A stretch of DNA of 64,000 nt from Oegoconia quadripuncta (GCA_949316235.1 OX438753.1:18594801-18658800); one strand, 5' to 3'; counted from the stretch's first letter, positions 13,301-28,300 are shown. Numbers and translations: made by a program. Notes: generated from the sequence alone by a model not told the origin.

Positions 13301-16300
13301 ATTAAAATATATGTACAATTAAGTTAGTACACTTAAGTATATATTTTAGCGATTTTGCTTACTCGAGAACATGGTCTAAAGATTTCAGTACCAGGAAAAC
13401 CTGAGAGAGCTGTTTACATTAACTTATTAATTTGCATTAACTTTAATGTATCCTGTGTTATAGTGCATAAATCTGATACTGATACGTTTTAAGTTTTTAT
13501 TTTAACATAATTATTTAAAAAAATATTAAAAATTGGAAATATATTTCGATGTGTGGTATTTTTATTCTAAATTTATTTACGAAATATTCCCTTTTGCAAT
13601 GGATACAAAACAGAGGCTAGCTTTTTAATATGACTATGACGATCATCGATTTTTCGAAATAGAAAAAGACTCCTAATTTATTTATGACTAAGGAACGCCC
13701 TGTGGTTTTCAAATAATACGCACCATCGTCAGGTTGCACGCTGTGGGTCGGCTGCTGCGATTGGTGATGGAGTTGCTCTTCCAAATCCGTGTCTAATCGT
13801 CTTCCACTCTAATAAATACATTTTATATTAATTAAATACCCAAAAACATGTAAAATTAATTTTAATTTATTATTAGTGAGTAAGAGTTCATATCATATCG
13901 TTTGAAACACAATTCCGTCTAAAAATTATTTAAACTAAACATTTTGATAGCATTATAAATTGATTTTTAGTTTTAATAAGAACGTATTACCTGTTGTGGT
14001 TTCGGGGCGACTGGTGGTTGAGATCTCTGCGGAGACGGTGGGCCCGGCGGGTGCCAGTCATACCTGTTCAGTTTACATAAATTTATCATCAGGTGAGAAG
14101 AGACTGTGTCCCTATAACGGGACTTAAGATTATTGATAGTAATTTAATTTATAGTATCTTGCGGCTCCGCCACAAACACAAGTAACCACTGAACAATATA
14201 TGGAAACTAAAATAAAAAGGTCATCACAAGAACGACGCCTACTAAATTTAGGCCACCTTTTTCTCGACGCAAAAATATTAATTTAAGTTTTTTATTTATT
14301 TACAATTGGTTAGCTCTTGACTTCAATCACACCTGATGTTAAGTGAAGATAAGGCTGATGGTGGTAGCGTACTGACCCCGAAACCCCATCTTATTTGGGG
14401 TACCCCTGTTCAACTGGTTTTAAGTAGAGATCTTGACTTAACACGTTAACAGTGCATGACCCACATGTGGGGCATTTCGAGGTATAAATGATACGTGAGT
14501 GCATCACATATGGGTCACGCTACCTTGCGAAGTAATAGGCTTGTAAATTCTCGCACGTGTGAATTTAAGCATACCAGTTAGGTTACACGTATGGACCATG
14601 AAATTGTGAAAACTAACATGTGATTACCGGAAGGACATTTTGATGTGTGTTGCCAGAAAATCAGGTCAAGATAAACCAAAAGAACTACTGTATTTTTTTT
14701 AAATTGTTGATGGAATATGTATCTCAAAAAAACAACAAAGTATGAAAATATAAAACCAAAAACTATATGAAACTATACAGCAATAGTCATAAATATATCG
14801 CAAAACAAGCAAAAAAAAGTAAGTAATTAGAAATTATGGGCAATGTTGTATGTAGCAAGGAAGACAAAAACCTTTCTTACAGGTTTTGCATTCAGTGTCC
14901 GTTTTCTTCGTCAATTTACGAGCTTCTGATGCTGTACGCAAAGTTTTATAGCAACCAGCACAACGTTTTCTAGATATTTTGTTATCGTGATTTCGTTGAA
15001 TTTTTGTCAATGCGTGGTTAAAACTAATGGAACTGTTTGAATTGCTAGCACGACTTGATGGTCCACTTGATGGACCAGCATTTTGAATGCCCAGGAGATG
15101 TTTGATTGTAATTTCATGACCTGTCAGTACTGCCATTTTTTTGTAGGATTTAGGTCCTTGTATATCAAAACTGCATTTACAACACCAACTGACATCAGAT
15201 CCGCCGCAATTTTCTTATACCAAAAGCAAGTTTTACGCACAGGCGAATTATAGCTTGCAAGCTGGTCGGCCACATCAATACCTTTCTTGCCGCGATTATA
15301 GGTACTCTAACACAATTTTGGGCTTCATAATTGGTCTGAAGCCAGTGGACATAGCCATTTCATGGTCATGACATGTTGATAAGACTAACACATCTCGCTG
15401 GTCTCTCCATTTCAAAATTGTCATACAATCATTTTGTTGGCAGCTATTTCTCCTTTTTTCAGAGATGTGTTTACTACTTCAGAAGTGTACTTTGATATGT
15501 GTTTTTCTGTAGATATGGTGCGTTTCGTAGTGAATCACAACTTCGTAAAGGAAAAAACCGTGAAAAAATTGCAATCAACACTTCGACTCGCGTGAATTGC
15601 TTTGTACTAAAATCTCGCCTATGACAAGATCAAAATATTTTATTAGAAATATGAATCTACCCTCTAAAACCAATAATTGTGGTACTAAGTGAAGAACTCG
15701 TACGTGCGTGCACCATATACGGGGCACTTAAAAAGGAACTCGTACGTGCATGCACCATATATGGCACTGAAGAAAAATGGCAGAGCTGGAAAACGGATTT
15801 TCAGAAATAGTTTTCCTTGCCATAGTATGTCTATATAGATAAATACCAACGTACCTACTAGAAAAAGTAATTGCACGTGGGGGGTCATTGCCTAATTTCC
15901 AGTTACACAGGTAACGTGTTAAAAGTGTGGTTATATATTTCTTAATTTGACTTTGTCAATATGCCCAGTTACATTGTGGGAAAAGAAGGGCGTAAAAATA
16001 TAACTTTTCAATACAGACATATTTGACGACCTGTTTGGTGTAATGGTTAGCAACTCTGACCACTATACCAAAAGGTTGCGGGTTCGAATCCCGCTAGGGG
16101 CCTGTTTGTATGATGCATACGGACATGTGTACCCGAGTTTGGATGTTTTCATTTATAATAAGTATTTATTTACAAAAAACCATCTGGTATCCACAACACA
16201 AGCCTATAGTTGCTTACTGTGGAACCAGATGGCGCTGTGTGTATGTCTAAGGATATTTATTATTATTATTATATTTCAGACAATACGAATACTAGAATGA

Positions 16301-19300
16301 CTAACCTCTGCGGAGCGTGTTGGTTGTGATATAGCTGCTGGGGCGGTTGGCTCTGCTGGTGCTGGTGCATTTGAGAGTGGGGCGCGCCCTGGGGCGGCGG
16401 TGACTGGGGCGCGTAATGCTGCATCTGGGGCGACTGCGGCGCGTAGTGTTGCATCTGGGGCGACTGGGGCGCGTAGTGGGGCACCTGGATTCATTCAAAT
16501 ATTAGGCACAGCTACAATCCCGCCTCCTCATTCATCCCACTGTAATTGCCATAAACTAAGATCAACCGTGGTCCTCGACACGGCACCTACTGACGGTAGG
16601 CGCTGCCCTTCGTGACTCCATTGCTACTTTGGACCCCAGTCTAATTAAAGAAAGTGATAGGGTGTGTAATTAGAAAAGTAAGATTTCCATCCCTGCATCG
16701 GCAAATGGAGGTGTAGACAGGTATTGAACTGAATTTAGGTCGTATGAGTTCACGTCCCTTCCTCCAATTTGCGCACTCCCACAAAAAGTCTGCCGTATCA
16801 GCTAGTGCCATAGAAAAAAGCTTAACCCTAAAATTTCCGTGGCCCGTCAGAAACTGAGAAAAGCAGTGGTCGATTCTATCCGTTGCATTGTTAAACGGTC
16901 CACAATATTCGGGAAGATCAGCAATAGAGAAGTTTTGTAACTTCTCTATTGCTAATGCTGTAACAAAAATAAATAGGGAGTTGAAAAGCGAGCGAAAAAT
17001 TTGTGGTGCATTCGGAATCGCAAACGATCGACAGTCGCTAGCGAAGCTAAGCGACGGTCGGTAAACGTGGTCAGTCCTTGGATGGGTGCTTTGATTACGA
17101 GTGCTTTCATAATGATGTTTGAAGCAAATTTAATAAAATATTTTCAGTAGACATAACCACCGTGTAACATAATTATTAAAAAAATCTATTATCGTGTGGT
17201 GACCACAATGCTGAATCAGCAAAGGTCGCAGAAAATCATGTCACTACGACGTTGACACTAGATTATGTTTCTTTCCTATTGAGACATACACACATATTGA
17301 AACATGGCGATGCTCGGCGTTTCACTATGTGATCGAATGAGGAAATCCGTAAGTGGACGAAGGTAGCTGACATAGCGCAGCGGATTAGCAGGTTGAAGTG
17401 GCTGTGAGCAAGGCACATAGATCGAAGAACTAAGAGGCGGTGGGGCATTAAAGTTCTCGCGGGAAATCGCTGGACGCAGGCCGTATCCACTCTGAAATTC
17501 TATGGAAGAGGCCTATGTCCAGCCGTGCATGTCTTGTGGCTGATATGATGATGATGAGACTCACACAAATAAAGATCGACATAATTACCTGAGGCGATTG
17601 CTGCGCCTGATACATCGGCTGTCCTGCGTGCATGTGCAAACTCTGCCCCATGATTGGTTGGCTCTGGTTCAAGGTCTGTTGGCTTTGACTCAACACTTGA
17701 TGGTTTGTCAGTGGCTGGTGATTGTGGTTCACCGTCGGATGTTGGTGGGGGAGGATAGGTGGTGGTTTCTGCTGATACTGTAGTTGCTGCATCTGCTGCT
17801 GTTGTTGCTGCTGCATCTGCTGCTGTTGATGCTGCATCTGCTGCTGTTGCTGCTGCATCTGCTGTTGTTGCTGCTGCCGCCTGGTGACCTCCTCAGACAT
17901 TTCTGCTAGTTTCGCGGCGCGGATGGTCATGGCGTTTGCTTGATTCGCCTAATAAAACAATTTTAATTATATTATATTGTTGATTTACTTATTGGGAGGG
18001 CTAAGCTTCAAGTTTGTTTAATAAGTCTGATCCGAAATGAGGAAAGCCGTCGAAAAACCGAGGCTTCGGCTAGGCTAGTACGGAGAAGAGTGAGAGCGGT
18101 GCAACGAGCGGCGCAATTAATATTGAGAAGTCCCGTCCAGCTATCGGCGCTAGCCGCTTTTTTAAACTAGTAAACAAAAACGCTACCGCTCGTCGCTCTT
18201 CTCGCTTGTCGAAATCTTAAAAATATAAAAGAAATGGGCAGAAAAAGTAAATATATCTTAACAACTTTTTGTTCCGATTCCACCGCGCGCAGAACTACGT
18301 CATTCATCTTCGGCCTCATCTTTACTTTACATCAGATGTGATTGAAGTCAGGATTTTTTTTATATTTCGAGCACTTACACCAATTATCATCATCATCTCA
18401 GGCCGTAAACATCCCACTGCAGAGATATAGGCCTTCTCTCGTATATGAGCCTTAACCGCTGAGCCACCGACGCCTATTCTACAGTCATCTAGTTCCAAAC
18501 TAAGCAACACTTGTGCTATGAGTACATACATAAATATAATCATCCAGTATTCGAGGATAAATACTTGTATTCATCAATATTCGAACCCGCAATCTTTAAT
18601 TTCCTCACAATATAAATTTTATGTGAGAAATCATCAGCTTATTCTAATAAGTTTGTTTACAATTAATTTTATCATCTGGGTAAAGCCTTTACAGATTTCC
18701 ACGAATAGAGTTAAGCTTGAACAAGTCAGATACATTACCTGATGCATGAGCGGCGAGTCGGGCGGCTGGTCCGGCTGGTTGGCTGCGAAGTGGGCCGACT
18801 GCGGCCGGTTGCTGCCCGTCGAACTGCGCAGCGAAGACCATCTACATTCACATACACTATTTACCAGGTGGTAGCCCTCCTTCCTTTGCCATCAAGTCTG
18901 CTGGGTGAGTACCATCCTCTTATCTATTTCTATCGCTAATCATCCTCATTGCTGTGTTCCGATGTGTAGGATAAGAGAGCTATTGAAATTACAGGTTCAA
19001 GATATTTTCTCAGTCATCAAAGTGACTACGTATCTGTAACCCTGTCGACCTCATGGTCAGTAATCACTACTTACTCGTTGGTCATTTATAACGTTAAACG
19101 AGTGTAATAAAGCGGGGGTTACTGTCACCATAGTTTTGTTTGGAGTTAATCGGTGTGAAGACGTAGTAAAGAAAATTGAAAAAATTATATTGACATGGTT
19201 TAGACATGTGGAGAGGATGAATAAAGGAAGACTAACGTAAGAGATATACGAAATGAATGTGGATTATCAAATCGGTGACGTCTTAAAGAATGGCCTAGTC

Positions 19301-22300
19301 TGGAGTACCCTAACCCGACGAGCATGTATGAGCCACTTTATGAGAGTGTATGAAGCAAAATAGGTGTGTCAAGATCGTAGCAAGTGGGAGTTTGTGATTT
19401 CCGAGAAACAGGTGTGACTTTTTTGTATGTATGTAGAAAATAAACGTAAAATAAATTTAACCGCCTCTGTGGCTCAATGTAAACAACATTGTGTTTACGA
19501 TTCGAAGGTCGCGGGTTCAATCCCCAGCGGGGTACATGTTTAAGTATTCGGTTTGGTTGGTGGTAGGGCATTTTAAATGTCTGTCTGACCATCTTATCTA
19601 AATCTGCCGCCAAGCAGCAATGTTAATATTATGTTAATATGTTGTGTTCCGGTTGTCAAAGATAAGATTCAAGCCAGTCCACCAAATGCATTGGGGTTTC
19701 CGGGTCAGTATGCTTCCACCTTCGATCTCATCTTCCCTTAACATCAGGTGTGAATGAGGTCAAGTACAAACCCGTAGTGCATAAAAAAAAACATTAATCT
19801 ATATACAAAGGCGAACTTATCCCACTGCTGACAGTGACTGATCACTGGATCCTATGTAAACTGCTTCAAGTCTATCTGGTATAACAAAACCTACCAACCA
19901 AATTCTACAGCATAGGTCAAGGTTTACAGTGGAGGAAAATGTTTTCTCTTTGTAATTGAATCTATCGGAGACCAATCGTCAAGACCTCTTAAGTTAACTG
20001 TCGTCGGGCCGCAGGCAAGCACATGCTTAGTTCAGAAAGTTACTATGCCATAAAGAAACTATTTGAACGAATGAGACAGCGATACGAGATATAAATTGTT
20101 GATAATTCAAACTGCGGGCAAGAACTAGCTGTTCTTTTTTGTGTGTTAGCGGAAGTTTGTGTGCTCACTAAGTTAACACATAACTGCTCACCTGTTTTGC
20201 ATCGCGTGGGGCGATACGGCGGCAAGATTCTGATAGAAGCCGTCGTGCTGCGACAAGTTGTGGCTGCTGCGAGACTTGGAGGGCCAGCCGGCAGCCGCCG
20301 CCGCCGCCGCTGCCGTCGGCAGGGGACTCATCGTCGCACTACACCGAGCAAGTTAAGTAAAAGTAGCAAGTTAAATACATATATCCAGAATGTCATATGC
20401 ATATAGAAAAACTGATTCTGTGTACTGTGAAAAGTGTACCGTGTAATGTGTACCGTGTATAGCGTACCTTGTAGTGTTGTGTCTAAAGTGTACTGTGTAG
20501 AGTGTACTGCGTAGAGTGTACGTGTAGAGTGTACGTGTAGAGTGTACGTGTACTGTGTAGAGTGTACGTGTAGAGTGTACTGTGTAGAGTGTACTGTGTG
20601 GAATGTACTGTGTAGAGTGTACTGTGTAGAATGTACTATGTAGAGTGTACTGTGTAGAGTGTAGAGTGTACTGTGTAGAGTGCACTGTGTAGAGTGTACT
20701 ATGTAGAGTGTACTGTGCGGAGTGTACTGTGAGGAGTGTAGAGTACCGTGTAAAGCGCGCTATATGCTGTATGCGGTGTACCTGGGCGGCGGCAGGTGCG
20801 CGGCTGGCGAGGCGGCGTGGTGCAGCGCGGGGGTGCTCTTGCTGGGCTTGACGGGCTCGGCCGCCAGCCGCGCCGGCAGGTCGCGCTCCGACGCGCGCCG
20901 CAGGGCGCCGGTGCTGCCGCCGGCTGTACACACAAGGGCGCGTGTCAGCTTGTGCACACGTTATGGGAATACTAACCGCGGAACAGAAAACTCAGGCCAA
21001 CGTTTCGTCGTCTGTTTTCAAGAATCTCACTTACGCCGCCAATTTGGGATGCCGTCTTTGACATTTGTAGCTGTAAAATTATATTTAGGAAGCAGTATAC
21101 GGTTTAAGTTACGACGTACGCTACGCACCATAGGGTATAGGGCAGTCGTTTAATATTTTTATTTCTGCCTGTGATAATGTTGAATCTTAAGAACACAAAC
21201 GATAATACAACTAAATACTCATACACTAGTGGGGTAAAGACAGTTAATTGATTAACAGAAGTAGATATAATTAGTGCAATATTGTCGAAATTTTAATATT
21301 CTTACCTCTCCGCTTCACACCTAACCTACGGGGTTGCGAACAAATAGAAAACACAATAAAATGTCCCAAAAAGGAAAAAGTGACTTAACGTTGAAGTACA
21401 AAAAGCATTGCAGTGATTCGCAAAGAAACGCTTTAAATAAACGAAACGATGAGAACAAAAATAACCTCGTGCCTCCCAATTAAAATAAAACGACATGCCA
21501 ATAAAGTACGCTAATGACAACCAAAGTGACGTATAACGTGCGGGCGACTATAACACACCTATTTTATTTATCATGCGTGGTGTTGAGCCTTACACGAGGT
21601 GATGGGGGGACTCGGCCCCAGCGCCGGACAGCTGTGATGCGGGTTGCCTGCCGCGCACGCCGTCCGCCCCCGGACACTGCCGCTGCTTACGTTCGGACAA
21701 CTCTGTATTACGTTCGCATACGATTCCTTTCTCGAATCCACACTCTTCGGCATCGACACGTCCAATAACGACGACGCGTGCTTCTGCGGTATCATGGCGA
21801 CGACCCTCGGCACTCTGAGACCCGCCAGTTTCTCCAAGCTACCACTCCTGAGAAGTGACTCTTTGCTCTTTGCCTCTGAATTAATTTCGCTCGACTGATT
21901 CGATTTCAATCTGATGTTGTCGAGGGTAATAATCTTAGGTTTTTTGTCGAGAATTTCGTTGAATATGTAACTGCCGTTGTTCGATGCGTTTGTGTCCGTG
22001 TGTTCTTCCGATGGCAGGTTGGGTAGCTCGAACTCGTTGCCTTGTGCAAGAGTGTCTTCGCTCCCGCGAGATCCGTACCGGGACCAGTCTTCCAACTGTA
22101 TGAGAATACTTTTCACCTCCTCCTCGGACATTTTATCCTCTTTAGTTTCGGTAGTGTCAGTTTTATTTGATTCGTATTGTATATCAGCTAAACTAGCGCT
22201 ACTCGGTATAATACTATCTTTAACTTTAAATTTCTCATCGCGAACGCTGAGGTTGGGGCTAGATTGGCAGTTTCTTTTATAATTTTTAACGCAATATCTT

Positions 22301-25300
22301 AGATTAATGTTGTTGAAGTGTTTCGTCAAGGCCTTAACTTTACCGAAAGCGGGTCGAAATTCGTCGGGAGATTTCCATGACTTTCTGTCGACACTATCTA
22401 AAACTTGTTTGGCGTGCGCTTCTAAAGGAGTTTGAGCAACGCTTTTGGCAAAAATATGTTTCTCATTCATCGTTTCATCGTATGACTCCGATGTGGAATA
22501 AGTGGAAGGAGCCTCGGTGTCCTCGGACTTAGACAACGACGTCGACATACTGAACAGAGCTCTTCTTAACCTACAATGAATATTGTCCATTTTCTTCGAC
22601 TCATTTCGAACGTCCAAATTCAGGTCAAACTTTCTAATGATCGGTGTCGCCGTGGAAGAACACACCTTGGTCTCCGCCTTCAAGGGTGATGAGGGTGTCT
22701 GACAAACTGCATCTGCCATCTCCGGCTTCACATCCTCAGCCTTATCGAGCGATAGCGACGGCAGTATACGACGTATCTTCGGAGTGGCAACTCGGTCGCT
22801 CACACAATCGTTTTCGAATATGAGGGGTTCACTCGGCTCGTCTATATACGGAATCGGCTGTGTCTCTGGCTGGGGCGTGCGGCAACACTCGCAAGCGCTC
22901 ACACAGTCGTTAACACCGGTGCACCTACGCCTGTACATATCATCCTTACGGACGTTGAACAAATCCAGGGTCAGTTTCGTGTCGATCGGTTTCATTTCGG
23001 GGGGAAGGCATACGGCGTCGCCGTTTTCGCTGGAGAGGTCGTAGTTGGCGGGTGGGTCGGGGACGGGCGGGGGTTCCTCTTGAGGTGGGTTGCTATCGTT
23101 AGTGGTAGTATCACTCGCGTGTTGTTCGTCGAAGTCCTCGCAGGTGAATGTGAACACCGGGATGGGTCGCGGCGGCCCACATTTGAACTCCAGCGGACAG
23201 CCCGGCGTATCGGGAGACATGTCCTCTTGATACTGATCGTTTTCTCTATCAAGAGTTATTATAAGCCTAGGAATCGAGCCGTGGTAGTGAGGGTGACACT
23301 CCTCGCTCTCGGATGAGCTAGACTCCGACGACTCATCCCTGTGATGACATCTGTCGTGACAAGCACGACGACGGCTGTATCCTGTAATATAGACAATCGT
23401 GAACCTCGATCCAAATAGATACTACACGGAAATAAAAAGCCAAATAATTGAGACGAAACAAAAAATAACAACAACGCTTACCAACGATTACAGCGAAAAA
23501 GAAGATAAAGAAGAGCAAATAAAACGAATTGGAACGAATGCAAAACAAAATAAATTTTGAGCCTAGATATCGCTTGTGACGATTCTGTTTTCGAACGAGT
23601 GAATAGGCTACATTCATCAGTCACTTGCTATATCTCGACCGAGAGAAGAACATTCAAGACACAAAAGACTTATAATATTGTGGAATTTTCATACAAATGT
23701 TATGCAGTACTAAACTGGCTCGAGGCACCAAGTTGAGATCCACATCCCGAGACTAGACGGGTTATATCATATTCATTTATTCATGCTTTCATGTGTTAAC
23801 GTTACCTGTACCACTAGAACATCATCCGCCTATTTAATGAAATTAGCAACAATATATTTTGGCCAATCACTATGTTATATTTCGTTCGTTCTAATTTCAC
23901 ACTGCGCGCGCGGATTTTGCGTGAAATTTTATGTTGGGTAGTGCGGTGAAGAGAATTTATGATACAGGCACCTGCAAGAACGGCGGCCTTGACTGTGCAT
24001 CCATTGTTAGTAATAATGTCGTATGCGCCAATACTCTTAACACTTGTATAAAAATTCAAAACTATATAAGTCTAATGTGATATAGACATGTTAATGTGTT
24101 AATAATTGCCTGCGGTAGCGAGCTCAGTGAGCGGCGACACCGGTTTGATAAGCGCTGGGTGCGTGTTCGTGTAGGTGCCAGAGTTGCGCCGCATTCGGTC
24201 CTCGTATTGCACTTCCTCGTCTACGAGGGAACCAACACCACACAGATTGTTATAATATATGTATAACCCTCACATAACAACGCTACATTTTAACAACTAG
24301 AACTTAGATTGCAATAATATTAGCAACAGGTAAGATTAACAAAACAAGGTGAAATTACTGTATTTTATAGAAAGAAGACTTCGAATAAATTTTCGTTTTC
24401 ATAGGTTAGTTTTACGTGATTAGTACACAAAAAACAACCTCCAGTGAGTAGACAGTAGGCTGAATACCGGGAATTTTTTTATAATTGACTGGATTCGCGC
24501 ATTTTTTTTATAATAGCATCAAATACTTAGCTTTTGGTCGAACATTTCACTAAAATAAAAGATTCTGCTCTACAACTTCATTAGTGTCGGTCAATGAGAA
24601 ATCTTCAAATTAGCAAAATGAGAACGAACCCCGGCCATAACATGGCACAATGTAAACGATAAAGTTACTTATTAAGAGTCCCACATGTATTAACTATTAT
24701 AAATTAATTAATTGATATTTTCGTGCCATAAAAGTCCCATTGCATACCTTGCCGCTGATTGTAGGCCGGCTGGTGGAGCAACGTCGCCAGTCCGTGTAGC
24801 ACGGCCCCCTGTTTAGCCACCTCCAACGTTACGGTGGGGCCAGTTCGTACTAGGTACTCTGCCGCCTGTCAATAGTAAAGCAATATTTTAAACACCCTAA
24901 TATGATGTGTGTGAGCGACCACAGATGCAAATAAATACTCTACTTTCTATGGACAATGACCAATCACTGCCACTAATTCTTATGGAGACAATACAGTAAT
25001 TTTATTGACATGAAATAAATATTTGAGACAATTAATAATCCAACCCCAAACTAGGCAAAAATTTGTACTGACGATCCGTTAGTGTAGTGGATAGTGATCC
25101 TATCTGCGAATCCAACGCTTGCGGGTTCGCATTCTCCGAGGGTTATGTAATGAATACCAACGTTTATTCCCTAGTCATGGATGTTTATATCAATATTTAT
25201 GTATATTTATCCGTTATCTAGTATCCATTGTACAAGCTTTGCTTAGTTTGGAGCTAAAGGATTAATGTAACTGTCCAAAATATATAAAAAAATGGATACT

Positions 25301-28300
25301 AGGTAATGAATAAACATGTATACAAATATAAACATCCATCTCCGGAATAGACCTTCCTATTCATCACACAAACAGTTAAAAGAGTTTTACCAAAATGTAC
25401 TACTCACTTACAGATAAAAACGAGTAGGTCGTGTCCTCGCAAATTAGGGTGGTAATGTCATCGCTAAAACAGAGTTTAATACTATCACAAACATGTACAT
25501 TGAATCTAAAACTCTGATTAGCGCACAAACGAAATCACGTGATGAATAATGGTTTATCTGTGATCGAAAATGAACGCGATCTCGACTTTATGACCATATC
25601 TATACACCACATTGATATAATTTAATGATCTGCGTATAAGTAGTAATAACTCGCCTTCTCCTGTGTGATGCCGACGAGCGAATGACCATCGACGGAGAGC
25701 AGCTGGTCGCCGGCCGCCAGCCGCCCGTCCGCCGCAGCCGCTCCGCCAGGGACCACCGACTTTATGTAGATGCCCAACTTGCTCTGACCGGCACCCTAAG
25801 TGTGGCAAACACAATAATATTAACTTATCACCCTACTTCAAATGTCAAGCATTTATTTCAACGTAAGATACATATCATTTGTTGAAAGTCAATTTTAATG
25901 TACTGGAAATAATAATAGGAGCTTATTGCATTTATCTGTCAATCAGTAAGACCAATCAACTAAATTAAACGCAGACGATCTGTTCTGACCTGTTATCATA
26001 TTTCATACTATTTTGAGTTGTAGTTCTTTCGTCACAAAATAGAGTGAGCACTCGGCCCGAGAGCCAACGCCAAATAATAATAATAATCTTTATTTATATA
26101 AGCCTCACTTACAAAATTTTTAGTTAATATAATGGTACAAATTACATTTTGGCTCTAAATAGCGAAAATATGTGGTCCTACCGGCAAATTTGTACGACAC
26201 GGCACTTCAAAATTCACGTAACTTACCACTATGTTATAAATATGATTTTGAATATGTTGTTATGATACAATCGGCATTATAGTTATTCATACAGAGCTGT
26301 TCTACTTGATTAATGGTAGCATGGTGCCTATTTAATGAGCCTGACCTTAGCTGCGACGATGCTGAGCCCCATCCCATTGGAGTTCTTGTGGAGCTGTATG
26401 ATCTGCAGCCGCGGGTCGGGCGGCCGCCTGTTCTGCGTGCCGTACCCCGTCATGTACACCGTCCAAACGCCTGTGCAGATAAACATTCACTAAGCAACAC
26501 TGATTGTAATATTGGAAAAAATTGGAAAAGTATATACGGAGCAAGCGTAACCGGCGACCTTTAAATGATCAATCTGACTTTGACTGATGCTTGAATGACG
26601 GTTGAACGATCGAACTATTAGACAATCAGTTTCAGTTATTAGGACTTTGAAGTCGGAACTGCGCAGCATGCGTGTCGCAACGTTGTAGTGGTTAAATTTA
26701 AGACGCGTGACTGATGCATCAACGCGAAAAGCGTTAAATTGCATGCATGACTGAGTGACTCAATTTTTGTGACAAATATCTAAATATTTGTTGTCAGTCG
26801 GTCAATCACATACTTTCATGATGAGTCCAAACGTCAGTCACACCAGTCATTCTTTTCATATAATAAATAGTATGAGCTGACATCTTCACAAGTTTTTTAC
26901 CCTTTTCAAATGCTCTAAATGAATATTAAGAAATTGGCACGAACGAACCGTATTGGCACATAGTTATGATAATTGTAATACATTTTTAAAAGTTTTTACT
27001 AATTACCGATTTGCCCGCGTCGCAATATTTTTAAAATGACGCGTTTTAATAATACAAAAAAATTACGATCATTTACAAGGTGTGCCAGCAATAAAATACA
27101 AAGTAGATTAATACTACAGTTCCTCAGCGCCTGTTTTTAAACTTACATATAGATTAGAAATTGCGACGTGTGCGTCGGTTGCCCTCATAAGTCAAATTGG
27201 GCATGTAATGGCTGCATACGCCCCGAGTGTGGTCACGTGGTAAGGGATGGGAGTTACCTATGGCATGCGGCTGATGCGCCAGACGGCAGAGCCCGCCGCG
27301 CTGCAGGGGCGCCACGAACTCCGCCAGTCCGGGCGGCACTCCTCGTACCACTTCGGCGCTGAACCCATCGCCGGGGATCAGCAGATCAGCGCCTAGCCAC
27401 TCGCTCTCCTTCACCTCTATCTGTAACACAACAGAACCATAGCGTAAGAATTACTTTACAATCTGCCGGGGTAGGAGATGGGACTTTCTATCTTACTTTT
27501 TACCAGTAAATTCTTTCTTTATTAGTCTGGGGTCCAAGGTACCCAAAGGGGCCACTGTGGTTAAAAGTCAAAAATACTTTAATTATGTAGATACACAGGG
27601 TACACTTAAAATAGTCAATTTTGCTGTGAAATAGCCTGGCATGTGAACGACCTGGTTATGTCCAAGTGTGATTATCATCTAAATAGTCTGATATTTTATA
27701 ATATGCTTTCTTAATAAATAACTATAATTTCTATTTTATACTATATATATCCTGGCTAGCTTCGAGTTGATCAAGGGTGTAACGCGGAATTACAGGCAAG
27801 CTTTCGATGAGCAGATCTCCTGGACTTTGACGGGCCTGCGGCCTGACTCAGATCTTCGATAATGAACCTTCATATGAATTAACTTGACGAAGTGATGTCT
27901 GTTATAAAAACATGTAAGTGTGACGAGAATCTGGTAATAAAATAATAAATGAAATTTAATGTCATCTCATTTAACTTTCGTAACCCAGAGGAAAAAAATA
28001 AAAAGTACTTTATCTATTGTATATGTATAGTGTAATTGAAGTGGTGAATATCGTGTTAAGCTCAGTACATTCCTGTTTACCAACGTTTTCCCCCAAAAAA
28101 CCATAGTCGAATTTAACCGAAATTTTTGACGTTCAATACTAAGTGGTCTGAGAGAACGGTGTAGTTTGTAAGGGCAGTCAAAAAAATTTCGGTGGAATTT
28201 TTTCCCTTGAGGAAATTTTTTTGTTAAACAGGAGTGGATCCACATGTTCAATTACACCCTGACTTCAATTACACCCTGTATATGGAAAATATAAAATATG

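Noticed and set aside
20410..20755. CRISPR-like array
   Set aside because: The 14-bp units are contiguous with no unique spacers, and the genome is animal.
20371..20931. 186-codon minus-strand frame
   Set aside because: It is exon 17 in a wrong frame reading on into the 14-bp minisatellite (HSTQYTLHS-like repeats).
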